From the NCBI GenBank assembly GCA_021154065.1, contig JAJKJG010000389.1:1-6778 (forward strand): a stretch of 6,778 bases of DNA. Reading direction: 5' to 3'. Of the stretch, positions 1-5,869 are shown one piece after another (within the stretch, counting starts at the first letter, position 1; every line of letters begins with the position of its first letter). This DNA is from Methylobacterium sp. (lineage in GTDB: Bacteria; Pseudomonadota; Alphaproteobacteria; Rhizobiales; Beijerinckiaceae). The translations under genes and the position numbers were made by a program. The notes beneath the pieces are model-generated. The model ran no database searches, had not been told where the DNA came from, and worked only from the letters and a program-made list of their open reading frames with translations.

Positions 1-129
1 ATCATCAGCCAGTTCATCGCCATCGGCGGCTCGTGCTTCGCGACCGAATGGGGCTACGCCATCGCCTTCCTGTTCTTCATGGTGGCGATCTTCATCCGCC
101 CGCAAGGTCTGTTCGCGAGGCGGGCGTGA
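1..129 (+). CDS. livH: Branched-chain amino acid ABC transporter permease, LivH type (3' end only)
   Basis: Only the last 42 codons are present, in frame from base 1 to the TGA at 127-129. The visible protein has a hydrophobic final membrane segment (roughly residues 16-32 of the fragment) followed by IRPQGLFARRA. The RPQGLF sequence just after the last helix is the usual C-terminal signature of LivH permeases of the hydrophobic amino acid (HAAT) ABC importers. The protein would form one half of the inner-membrane channel together with LivM. Its stop overlaps the GTG start of the next gene (GTGA at 126-129), which is the normal livH-livM arrangement and supports the assignment. The 5' part lies outside the window, so length and start cannot be judged. 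Confidence 0.85.
   Translation: MISQFIAIGGSCFATEWGYAIAFLFFMVAIFIRPQGLFARRA
117..120 (+). promoter_or_regulatory. Shine-Dalgarno GAGG that fixes the livM GTG start
   Basis: GAGG ends five bases before the GTG at 126. It lies inside the livH 3' end. Together with the GTGA stop/start overlap it favours 126 over the in-frame ATG at 162 and suggests translational coupling of livM to livH. Confidence 0.7.
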
Positions 130-1157
130 TCCGGATCTCGCGCCCGGCACTGATCGGGCTTATGGCGCTCGTCGCACTGCCGTTCCTGGTGCGCTTCCTC
201 TTCGCCTCCTCGGAGAAGTACTACCTGCACATCCTGATCCAGATCCTGATCTGGTCCTTCATCTACACCGGCTGGTCGCTGATGGGCCGCTTCGGCCTGA
301 CCTCGCTCGGGCACGGCGCCTTCACCGGCATCGGCGCCTACACGAGCGTGCTGCTGTGGAACATCCTCGGGCTGACCCCCTGGCTCGGCATCCCGATCGG
401 CGTCGCGCTTGCCGCCGCGGTCGCGCTTCTCGTCGGCTATCCGTGCTTTCGGCTGCGCATCACCGGCCATTATTTCGCGCTTCTGACGCTGGCGCTGACC
501 GAGTTCATCCGGCTCTGCATCGTCGGGCTTCGCGACTACACCGGCGGCTCGCTCGGCACGCAGCCGGCGCGCGCCGGCGGCGGCGTGTCGCTCCACGCGC
601 TGCAGTTCGAGCCCGACCGGGTGCTGTCCTATTACATCGCGCTCGCGCTCTGGGCCTTCGGCCTCTACGTCTGGCTGCGCGTCGACCGCAGCATGGACCG
701 CTACGCGCTCGACGCCGCGAGCCAGGACGAGGACGCGGCAGCCTCGGTCGGCATCGACGTGACGCGCGAGAAGCTCAAGGTGACGGCGCTCTCGGCCGGG
801 ATGTGCGCGCTCGGCGGCGCCGTCTACGCCCAGTACCAGATGTATATCGGCCCGGAGACGATCGCCGGCCTCGGCGTCTCGCTCAACATCGTCTTCGCGG
901 TCATCGCCGGTGGCCTGTGGACGCTCCTCGGCCCGACCGTCGGCGCCGTGTTCACGCAGCTCCTCTCCGAGAGCCTGCGCGTCGGCATCCAGGGTTCGGG
1001 ATTCCTCAAGGACTGGCTCGGCTCGGCGGCGCTCGCGCTCGACACCGCGGTCTACGGCCTGCTCCTGATCCTGTTCATCATCTACATGCCGAAGGGCATC
1101 CTCGGCACGATCATGGAGTGGCGGGGCAAGACCCGCAGCGCCGGGACTAAAGCATGA
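126..1157 (+). CDS. livM: Branched-chain amino acid ABC transporter permease, LivM type
   Basis: Inner-membrane permease of a hydrophobic amino acid ABC importer, 343 aa, a normal length for LivM. I chose the GTG at 126 because it overlaps the livH stop and has GAGG five bases upstream (117-120). An ATG at 33 in the same frame would run through livH coding sequence, so it is not the start. Hydrophobic helices cover most of the protein. The family's conserved SLGHGAFTGIGAY lies at residues 60-72. The cytoplasmic coupling loop that meets the ATPase is at about 201-224 (DEDAAASVGIDVTREKL...). The end carries MPKGILG (321-327), the LivM equivalent of the LivH RPQGLF motif. Substrate is not readable: such systems also carry amides, urea or other solutes. 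The last codon and TGA fall in the left arm of a repeat, so the final residues (TKA) may be repeat-derived. Confidence 0.93.
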   Translation: MIRISRPALIGLMALVALPFLVRFLFASSEKYYLHILIQILIWSFIYTGWSLMGRFGLTSLGHGAFTGIGAYTSVLLWNILGLTPWLGIPIGVALAAAVALLVGYPCFRLRITGHYFALLTLALTEFIRLCIVGLRDYTGGSLGTQPARAGGGVSLHALQFEPDRVLSYYIALALWAFGLYVWLRVDRSMDRYALDAASQDEDAAASVGIDVTREKLKVTALSAGMCALGGAVYAQYQMYIGPETIAGLGVSLNIVFAVIAGGLWTLLGPTVGAVFTQLLSESLRVGIQGSGFLKDWLGSAALALDTAVYGLLLILFIIYMPKGILGTIMEWRGKTRSAGTKA

Positions 1158-1250
1158 TCCCGAAAAGTGGCTACCGGTTTTCGGAAAAGATCATGCTCAA
1201 ACAAAGAGGTAGAGCGGGATGACGACTCGAAGAGGAGTCATCACGCTCTA
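1151..1250. repeat. Two-palindrome intergenic repeat resembling a rhizobial intergenic mosaic element (RIME)
   Basis: Two palindromes sit side by side. In the first, AGCATGATC (1151-1159) pairs with GATCATGCT (1189-1197), and CCGAAAA (1160-1166) with TTTTCGG (1178-1184); the right side carries an extra AAAA bulge. In the second, TAGAGCG (1210-1216) pairs with CGCTCTA (1244-1250), and GATGA plus CTC (1218-1222, 1226-1228) with GAGTCATC (1235-1242), leaving a 3-base bulge. The roughly 100-base length and double-palindrome plan match what I recall of RIME-type repeats of rhizobia and relatives; the family name is from memory, the symmetry is seen directly. It fills the whole gap between convergent livM and the M20 peptidase gene. 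Transcribed from either side it could fold and protect or end mRNA, but neither stem is followed by a clear U-run. Confidence 0.85.
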
Positions 1251-1253
1251 TCG

Positions 1254-2384
1254 TCAGCTCAGCGTCGCCAGGAGCCCGGCCATGAGCCGGCCGCGCTGGA
1301 CCAGGCTGTCGACGAGGATGTGCTCGTCGAGGGTGTGGTAGCCGGTGCCCTGGACGCCGAGGCCGTCGAGCGTCGGGATGCCCCTCGCGCCGGTGAAGTT
1401 GCCGTCCGAGCCGCCGCCGGCGCTCTTGTGCGGGATGTCGAAGCCGAGCGCCTTCGCGATGCCGCGCGCCGTCTCGTAGAGCGCGAGCGACGCCGCATCC
1501 GGCTCCCAGACCGGGCGGGTGACGCCGCGCGTCACGGTGAAGGCGACGTCGTCCGCCGTCCCGGTGAGCGCCAGCATGCGCTCGACGCCCCGGTCGAGAT
1601 CGGCCTGGCGCTTTGCCATCGACAGCGCCTCGGCCCGGCAGGTCGTGGCGACGCAGTTGACCCACTGCCCGCCATGCACGACGCCGACGCTGAAGGTGCA
1701 GTCGTCCGAGGTCATGGTCTCGATCTCGATGATCTTCCGTGCCATGGCGCGGATCGCCGAGCGCCCCTCGGCAAGCCGCGCGCCGGCGTGGCTCGGCCGG
1801 CCGAGCGTCTCGAGGTTGAAGCGTGCGATGGCGTAGCGGCCGGTGACGACGCCGGCCTCGGCGGTCGCGGGCTCGGGCACGAGCACGAAGCGGTGGCGCG
1901 CCGCCTCGGCCTCGACGACGTCGCGCGTGCTCGGCGTTCCGACCTCCTCGTCGGGGGTGAACAGCACGGTCACCGGCAGCGGCGTCTCGATGCCGGCCCG
2001 GGCGAGCTGACGGATCGCCTCGAGCGCGACGTAGTTGCCGCCCTTCATGTCGCAAATCGCCGGCCCGTAGCAGCGCTCGCCGTCGCGCCTGAACGGCAGC
2101 GCCGCCAGCGTGCCGACAGGGTGGACCGTGTCCATGTGGCCCATGACGAGGACGCCAGGCTCATCCTCCTTGGGGTGCGGAAAGCGCGCCCGCACGCAGT
2201 CGCCGAAGCCCATGCGGCCGGGGATGCGCTCGATGCGCGCGCCCATCAGCGCGAGGTCGCGGGCGGCGAGATCCATCATTCGGTTCACCGCGGCGGCGTC
2301 GTAGGTCGGGCTTTCGCACTCGATCCACGGCCGCAGCCCGGCAAGCATGGCGTCGGCGTCGAAGGGCAGATTCGTCGGGTTCAT
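1254..2384 (-). CDS. M20 family metallopeptidase, carboxypeptidase G2 (glutamate carboxypeptidase)-like
   Basis: Probable zinc amidohydrolase/exopeptidase, 376 aa. The motif order is that of the M20 family: GHMDTVHP (82-89), CDMKGG (111-116), PDEEVGTP (144-151), VPEPA (169-173), GRPSHAG (195-201, in the inserted dimerisation domain), GGGSDGNFTG (323-332) and GYHTLDEHI (348-356). By family comparison H83, D112, E147, E171 and H350 would bind the two zincs, and D85 and E146 are the catalytic pair. Glu at 171 rather than Asp is the carboxypeptidase G2-like choice. No signal peptide is present, so it should act in the cytoplasm. ATG at 2384 is preceded by GTGAGG, which overlaps the stop of the ABC ATPase gene (7-base gap), so it is the last gene of the transporter operon. 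Likely substrates are imported N-acyl or peptidyl amino acids; glutamate specificity is a guess. ArgE/DapE-type activity is the main alternative. Confidence 0.92.
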   Translation of the reverse strand: MNPTNLPFDADAMLAGLRPWIECESPTYDAAAVNRMMDLAARDLALMGARIERIPGRMGFGDCVRARFPHPKEDEPGVLVMGHMDTVHPVGTLAALPFRRDGERCYGPAICDMKGGNYVALEAIRQLARAGIETPLPVTVLFTPDEEVGTPSTRDVVEAEAARHRFVLVPEPATAEAGVVTGRYAIARFNLETLGRPSHAGARLAEGRSAIRAMARKIIEIETMTSDDCTFSVGVVHGGQWVNCVATTCRAEALSMAKRQADLDRGVERMLALTGTADDVAFTVTRGVTRPVWEPDAASLALYETARGIAKALGFDIPHKSAGGGSDGNFTGARGIPTLDGLGVQGTGYHTLDEHILVDSLVQRGRLMAGLLATLS

Positions 2385-2389
2385 TGGGG

Positions 2390-2395
2390 CCTCAC
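2390..2395 (-). promoter_or_regulatory. Shine-Dalgarno of the M20 peptidase gene, overlapping the upstream stop codon
   Basis: Read on the minus strand, GTGAGG contains the TGA of the ABC ATPase gene and ends five bases before the ATG at 2384. It supports that start and implies that ribosomes finishing the ATPase can restart on the peptidase gene. Confidence 0.65.
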
Positions 2396-3147
2396 AGAAT
2401 CTGGCTCAGGAACTGCTGCGTGCGGGGATCGCGGGCGTTGGCGAAGAAGTCCTTCGGCGGGCCGTGCTCGACGATGACGCCGCGGTCGGTGAAGTAGATG
2501 TGGTCGGCGACCTCGCGGGCAAAACCCATCTCGTGGGTGACGATCACGCAGGTCATGCCCTCCTCGGCGAGATCGCGGATCGTGACCAGCACCTCCTTGA
2601 CGGTCTCGGGGTCGAGCGCCGCCGTGACCTCGTCGAACAGCATCACGTCGGGATTCATGGCGAGCGAGCGGGCGATGGCGACGCGCTGCTGCTGGCCGCC
2701 GGAGAGCTCGCCCGGATAGGCGCTCTCCTTGCCCTCGAGCCTGACCTTGCGGATCAGGCGCCGCGCCCTTGCCTCGACCTCGGCCTTGTCCTCTCTCAGC
2801 ACGTGGATCGGCGCCATCATGACGTTCTGCAGCGCCGTCTTGTGCGGGAAGAGGTTGTATTGCTGGAACACCATGCCGACCTTGCGGCGCAGCGCCAGCT
2901 TGTCGAGCTTCGGATCGTTGACCTCCTGGCCCTCGACCAGGATCGAGCCGCGCTCGATCGGCACGAGGGCGTTGATGCAGCGCAGAAGCGTCGACTTGCC
3001 GGAGCCCGACGGGCCGATGACGCAGATCACCTCGCCCTTCATCACGTCAAGCGAGACGCCGCTGAGCACGGTGACGGCGCCGAACGCCTTGTGCACGTCG
3101 GCGATGCGCACCAGCGGCTGGTCGGGCGTCCACGGCATCGGCGTCAT
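2392..3147 (-). CDS. Amino acid ABC transporter ATP-binding protein (GlnQ/HisP type)
   Basis: Cytoplasmic ATPase, 251 aa, that would power the importer made by the two upstream permease genes. All nucleotide-binding motifs are present in order: Walker [10 protein letters not shown] (45-53), Q-loop in VFQQYNLFP (93-101), signature LSGGQQQR (148-155), Walker B VMLFDE (168-173) with catalytic E173, D-loop ALDP (177-180) and switch histidine H205 in [16 protein letters not shown] and the THEMGFA stretch are typical of the polar amino acid subfamily. The usual DEPTSALD is DEVTAALD here, a mild variant that keeps the catalytic residues. The start at 3147 forms TGATG with the stop of permease 2 and has AGGTG five bases upstream. 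A second Met three codons later is less likely. The open frame continues upstream only as a shadow of the permease gene. Specific substrate unknown. Confidence 0.96.
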   Translation of the reverse strand: MTPMPWTPDQPLVRIADVHKAFGAVTVLSGVSLDVMKGEVICVIGPSGSGKSTLLRCINALVPIERGSILVEGQEVNDPKLDKLALRRKVGMVFQQYNLFPHKTALQNVMMAPIHVLREDKAEVEARARRLIRKVRLEGKESAYPGELSGGQQQRVAIARSLAMNPDVMLFDEVTAALDPETVKEVLVTIRDLAEEGMTCVIVTHEMGFAREVADHIYFTDRGVIVEHGPPKDFFANARDPRTQQFLSQIL

Positions 3148-3983
3148 CAGCGCACCTGGAAGCGGCGCTCGAGCGCGACGGTCGCGCGGGCGATCGGGTA
3201 GCAATAGGCGAAGAACCAGAGCAGCAGGTAGAGATACATCGGCACCAGGAGCTCGGTCCGGCTCTCGGCGGCGAGCACGTCGCCGGTCAGCGTCATCGCC
3301 TCGTTGACGCCGACGATCGAGGCGAGCGCCGTGCCGACGACGAGGATCGCGTAGAGGTTCATCCACGGCGGCAGCATGCGCTTCACGCATTGCGGCAGGA
3401 TGATCATCCACAGTGTCTGGCGGCGCGAGAAGGCGAGCGCTTCGGAAGATTCCCACTGCCCGGACGGGATCGACAGCACGGCGCCGCGCACGAGCTCGGA
3501 GACGTTCGCCATCACCGCGAGCGACAGGCCGAAGGTCGCCTTGAGCCATGCCGGAAGCGGCACGATCGCTTGCCCGATCGGCATCTCGAAGGGTAGGAGC
3601 AGCATGCAGTAGAACAAGAGCACGAGCCAGGGCGCGTTGCGGAAGAACTGCGTCATCGCCCAGGAGAAGCCGCGCACCGGGCGGAAAAGCGAGATCTGCA
3701 TCAGCCCGAGCAGCGTGCCGAGCGCGGTCCCGATCGCCATGGCGATGAAGCTGATGGCGATGTTGAGGAGGAAGCCGGTGGCGAGAAGCGGCGTCCATTT
3801 GACGAGCGTCGCCAGGATCGACGGCACGCCGGGCGCGGCGAGCGCGTCGCCGATGCCGATCGAGAGGACGAGGCCCGAGACGAGCGCCAGCGCGTGGCCG
3901 CGGCCCGGCCGCCGGGCGCCGGCCGAGCGCGCGCCCGGCCGGAACGGCAGCAGCACCGGCAGATCGGTGCGGCCCGCGATCAT
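3147..3983 (-). CDS. Amino acid ABC transporter permease, second subunit (HisM/GlnP family)
   Basis: Inner-membrane permease, 278 aa. After an Arg-rich N-terminal arm (about 1-30) come hydrophobic segments near 31-50, 67-98, 112-132, 149-170, 206-226 and 246-266. [13 protein letters not shown] (113-125) is the conserved first part of the transmembrane domain in this family, and the ATPase-coupling loop is at about 173-199. There the usual EAA with Gly four residues on is replaced by ESS, with Ala184 in the Gly position; ILPQ (195-198) is kept. The start at 3983 overlaps the stop of permease 1 as ATGA, and no convincing Shine-Dalgarno precedes it, so translation probably depends on coupling. 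Its stop overlaps the ATPase start by one base. It should pair with permease 1 as a heterodimer. The open frame extends far upstream of 3983 but there shadows permease 1. Confidence 0.93.
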   Translation of the reverse strand: MIAGRTDLPVLLPFRPGARSAGARRPGRGHALALVSGLVLSIGIGDALAAPGVPSILATLVKWTPLLATGFLLNIAISFIAMAIGTALGTLLGLMQISLFRPVRGFSWAMTQFFRNAPWLVLLFYCMLLLPFEMPIGQAIVPLPAWLKATFGLSLAVMANVSELVRGAVLSIPSGQWESSEALAFSRRQTLWMIILPQCVKRMLPPWMNLYAILVVGTALASIVGVNEAMTLTGDVLAAESRTELLVPMYLYLLLWFFAYCYPIARATVALERRFQVR

Positions 3984-4732
3984 GACGGTGCGTAGCCCGG
4001 GATGCGCATCGCCCGCTCCCAGCGCGTCATCGCGTAGACCAGGACCCCGACGAGGCCGACATAGATGATCAGGAGCGTGTTCATCATCTCGGGCACGTTG
4101 AGCTCGTCGGACCAGATCTGGTTCGCGACGTAGAGCATCTCCGGCACGGCGATCGCATAGGCAACAGTCGTGGTCTTGATGAGATTGACGAGGTTGTTGT
4201 TCAGCGCCGGCAGGCTGATCCGGAAGGCGAGCGGCAGGATCACAAAGACATAGGCCTTGAGCCGGCTGTAGCCGAGCGCCTCGGCGGCCTCGACGGTCTC
4301 GCGCGGCACCGCCTCGATGCCGGCCCGGAAGATCTCGACGTTGAAGGCGCCGGCGTAGAGCGACAGCCCGATCACCGCCCAGGCGAAGTTCGAGACGAGC
4401 GGCACGGAAAGGCCGGTCTCGGTCGTCATGCGCAGATAGCTGCCGAGCGCGAAGTAGAAGAAGTAGAGCTGCACCAGGGGCGGCGTGTTGCGGAAGAACT
4501 GGATGTAGCCCTGCATCGCCAGGCGCAGGAGGCGCAGCCGCGCCCCTTGCGCCCAGGCGCCGATGACGCCGATCGCGACGCTCGCGGCGACGCAGATCGC
4601 CATCAGCCGCACCGAGGTCAGGAACCCGTTCCAGAACCGCGCCCGGTCGAAGGCGTCGTAGAAGATCGTGAGCTTGATCCCGGTCGCCTCGTGCAGCCAC
4701 CGGAACCACTCCCAGACGGGGTGAAGGTCCAT
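3980..4732 (-). CDS. Amino acid ABC transporter permease, first subunit (HisQ/GltK family)
   Basis: Inner-membrane permease, 250 aa from the ATG at 4732 (MDLHPVWEW...). The first membrane segment is at about 39-62, then [20 protein letters not shown] (78-97), which is the classic signature of polar amino acid permeases. The EAA loop is canonical: [20 protein letters not shown] (148-167), the site expected to contact the ATPase. Further helices follow to about 236, with the tail [14 protein letters not shown]. The start is not certain. In-frame ATGs at 4756 and 4765 would add 8 or 11 residues, but both lie in the adjoining inverted repeat. The ATG at 4732 has only AGG two bases away, whereas 4756 has GAGGG three bases away. 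I prefer 4732 because the protein reads like its family from there. The stop overlaps the start of permease 2 (ATGA). Confidence 0.92.
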   Translation of the reverse strand: MDLHPVWEWFRWLHEATGIKLTIFYDAFDRARFWNGFLTSVRLMAICVAASVAIGVIGAWAQGARLRLLRLAMQGYIQFFRNTPPLVQLYFFYFALGSYLRMTTETGLSVPLVSNFAWAVIGLSLYAGAFNVEIFRAGIEAVPRETVEAAEALGYSRLKAYVFVILPLAFRISLPALNNNLVNLIKTTTVAYAIAVPEMLYVANQIWSDELNVPEMMNTLLIIYVGLVGVLVYAMTRWERAMRIPGYAPS

Positions 4733-4750
4733 CGCCTGTTTTTGGGAATC

Positions 4751-4886
4751 TCCCATGCCCCTCATGCTGAGGTGCGAGGAGCGGAGCGACGAGCCTCGAA
4801 GCACGCACCGGCGGTGGGACGCTGCACTGGCGGTGTGCGTGCTTCGAGGCTCGCTTCGCTCGCACCTCAGCATGAGGGGCATGGGA
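4751..4886. repeat. Large inverted repeat (REP-pair-like hairpin) between binding-protein and permease genes
   Basis: The left arm (4751-4808) and right arm (4835-4886) are reverse complements except for one central block: the left has GAGCGGAGCGAC where the right, read in reverse complement, has CGAAGC, a 6-base length difference. The spacer is 26 bases (4809-4834). Each arm holds the smaller palindrome CCTCATGCTGAGG, so the element looks like two head-to-head copies of a shorter REP-like unit. From memory, TGAGGTGCGAG...GAGCCTCGAAGCA units are common between genes in Hyphomicrobiales. In the polycistronic mRNA it would form a stem of about 50 pairs downstream of the binding-protein stop and against the permease start. 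Such hairpins after binding-protein genes are known to stabilise the upstream message. No U-run follows, so it does not look like a plain terminator. Confidence 0.92.
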
Positions 4887-4911
4887 GGATAGAGGCAGGT
4901 TAGCTGCGCAA

Positions 4912-5739
4912 TCAGTTGGTCTTCGTCTTCGCCTTGGCCTCGGCGTTCATCTTCTTGAGGTAGGCCGAGGCCGGGATGTTCCACTTCTTCTCGAGCTCGA
5001 TCATGCGGCCGGAGCGGTGCATGTCCTCGAGCGTCTTCGCCACGAACTGTCCCCACGGGCCCTCGCGCTCCTCGAGCTTCACGGCGACGCCCCAGGGCTC
5101 CTCGAGGATCGTCTCGAGCGGCATCTCGTAGTCCTTCCACTTGGCGTCGGCGAGGCGCTCGGCGAAGGCGGTGTCGTCGTAGACCCAGGCGATGCAGTTG
5201 CCCTGCATGAGCGCCGTCTCGGCCTCGGCCTGGCCCTTGAAGGCGACGATGTCGGCGCCGTATTTCTCGGCGACCGGCTTGTTGTACCAGGCGCCCTGGA
5301 TGCCGCAGACCTTCTGGCCCTTGAGCTGCTCCCAATTCTTCAAGGCCGCCTTCCGGCTCGCCAGCACGTTGACGCCGCAGGCGTAGTACAGCGGGTCGAT
5401 GATGCCGACGACCTGCCGGCGGTCCGGCTTGTCGTTCATGGTCGCGATCATCAGGTCGATCTTGCCCTGCTGCAGGAACTGCATGCGGTTCGAGGACACC
5501 ACCGGCTCGAGCTCGAGCTTGACGCCGAGCTTGTCGGCGACCTCCTTGCCGATGTCGGGCTCGAAGCCGACGATCGCGCCTGACGGGTCGCGGAAGCCGA
5601 ACGGCTTGTAGTCGGCCTTGGTGCCGACGACGAGCACGCCGCGGCTCTTGATCTTGTCGAGCGTCTGGGCCGAGGCGCCGGCCGCGAAGGCGACGCCGGC
5701 GAGCGCCGCGAGGCCCGCCCCGAAAAGCCGTTTCAGCAT
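4912..5739 (-). CDS. Periplasmic amino acid-binding protein of an ABC importer (SBP family 3)
   Basis: Solute receptor, 275 aa, that delivers substrate to the two downstream permeases. The N-terminus is a Sec signal peptide: MLKR, a hydrophobic stretch from about 5 to 20, then AGASA with probable cleavage after Ala24. There is no lipobox Cys. The mature protein follows the SBP_bac_3 plan: GVLVVGTKADYKPFGFRD (34-51), GFEPDIGKEVADKLG (58-72), FLQQGKIDLMIATMNDKPDR (88-107) and EPWGVAV (214-220). R108 and the acidic residues in YDDTAF (187-192) sit where the ligand's carboxylate and amino groups are usually held. Three cysteines (121, 145, 182) occur in the mature protein and a disulfide is possible. 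The ATG at 5739 has GGGAG/GAG just upstream. The C-terminus is Lys-rich (KAKTKTN). It lies upstream of the permeases, separated only by the inverted repeat. Ligand not predictable. Confidence 0.95.
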   Translation of the reverse strand: MLKRLFGAGLAALAGVAFAAGASAQTLDKIKSRGVLVVGTKADYKPFGFRDPSGAIVGFEPDIGKEVADKLGVKLELEPVVSSNRMQFLQQGKIDLMIATMNDKPDRRQVVGIIDPLYYACGVNVLASRKAALKNWEQLKGQKVCGIQGAWYNKPVAEKYGADIVAFKGQAEAETALMQGNCIAWVYDDTAFAERLADAKWKDYEMPLETILEEPWGVAVKLEEREGPWGQFVAKTLEDMHRSGRMIELEKKWNIPASAYLKKMNAEAKAKTKTN

Positions 5740-5869
5740 GTATCTCTCCCTCGCCGGGCCTTCTTAACCGGCCTTGGCGCGGAAGCTAGCCGAGCGGCGC
5801 CGCGAGCGATAGGGCGTCCGCCTTCCGCTTGCCCGCAGGGAAAGGTCGGCGGCCGGGCGGCACCGGCGT
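5740..5869. other. Intergenic gap between aminotransferase and binding-protein genes; no clear promoter seen
   Basis: These 130 bases hold a 10-base perfect palindrome GCGGCGCCGC (5794-5803) with partly symmetric flanks, and the Shine-Dalgarno of the binding-protein gene. I see no U-run terminator and no convincing -35/-10 pair on the minus strand. A promoter for the transporter operon could lie here, because this is the longest non-coding gap apart from the repeat-filled one, but alphaproteobacterial promoters in GC-rich DNA cannot be called reliably by eye. Confidence 0.4.
5744..5751 (-). promoter_or_regulatory. Shine-Dalgarno of the binding-protein gene
   Basis: Minus-strand AGGGAGAG precedes the ATG at 5739 by four bases (about six from its AGGGAG part). 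This is the strongest ribosome site in the operon, fitting the usual excess of binding protein over permeases, and it confirms the start that gives a full signal peptide. Confidence 0.7.

Noticed and set aside
1151..1250. Insertion sequence or CRISPR-like array at the convergent junction
   Set aside because: There is no transposase, no target duplication that I can see and no regularly spaced direct repeats. The structure is two adjacent imperfect palindromes.
1167..2477. Long open frame on the + strand (436 codons) opposite the M20 peptidase gene
   Set aside because: It is antisense to a gene with a full set of M20 motifs, has low-complexity Arg/Ala/Asp-rich composition, starts inside the repeat and runs into the next gene. 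This is typical of GC-rich shadow frames.
2347..3307. Open frames on the + strand opposite the ABC ATPase gene
   Set aside because: The ATPase on the minus strand has every Walker and signature motif. The opposite frames have no recognisable domain and no ribosome site.
4739..4756. Possible Rho-independent terminator: TTTTT next to the small TGGGA/TCCCA hairpin
   Set aside because: On the transcribed minus strand this reads as an A-run after the stem, not a U-run, and on the + strand the T-run precedes the stem. The stem has only five pairs.
3984..5335. Upstream extensions of the two permease frames, including an apparent 451- or 572-residue protein
   Set aside because: The extra residues are out-of-frame readings of neighbouring genes and the repeat. 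Stop/start overlaps and family lengths support the shorter permeases.
5794..5803. Palindrome GCGGCGCCGC as a regulator operator
   Set aside because: A 10-base GC palindrome is expected by chance in DNA this GC-rich, and no regulator gene or promoter elements are visible beside it.
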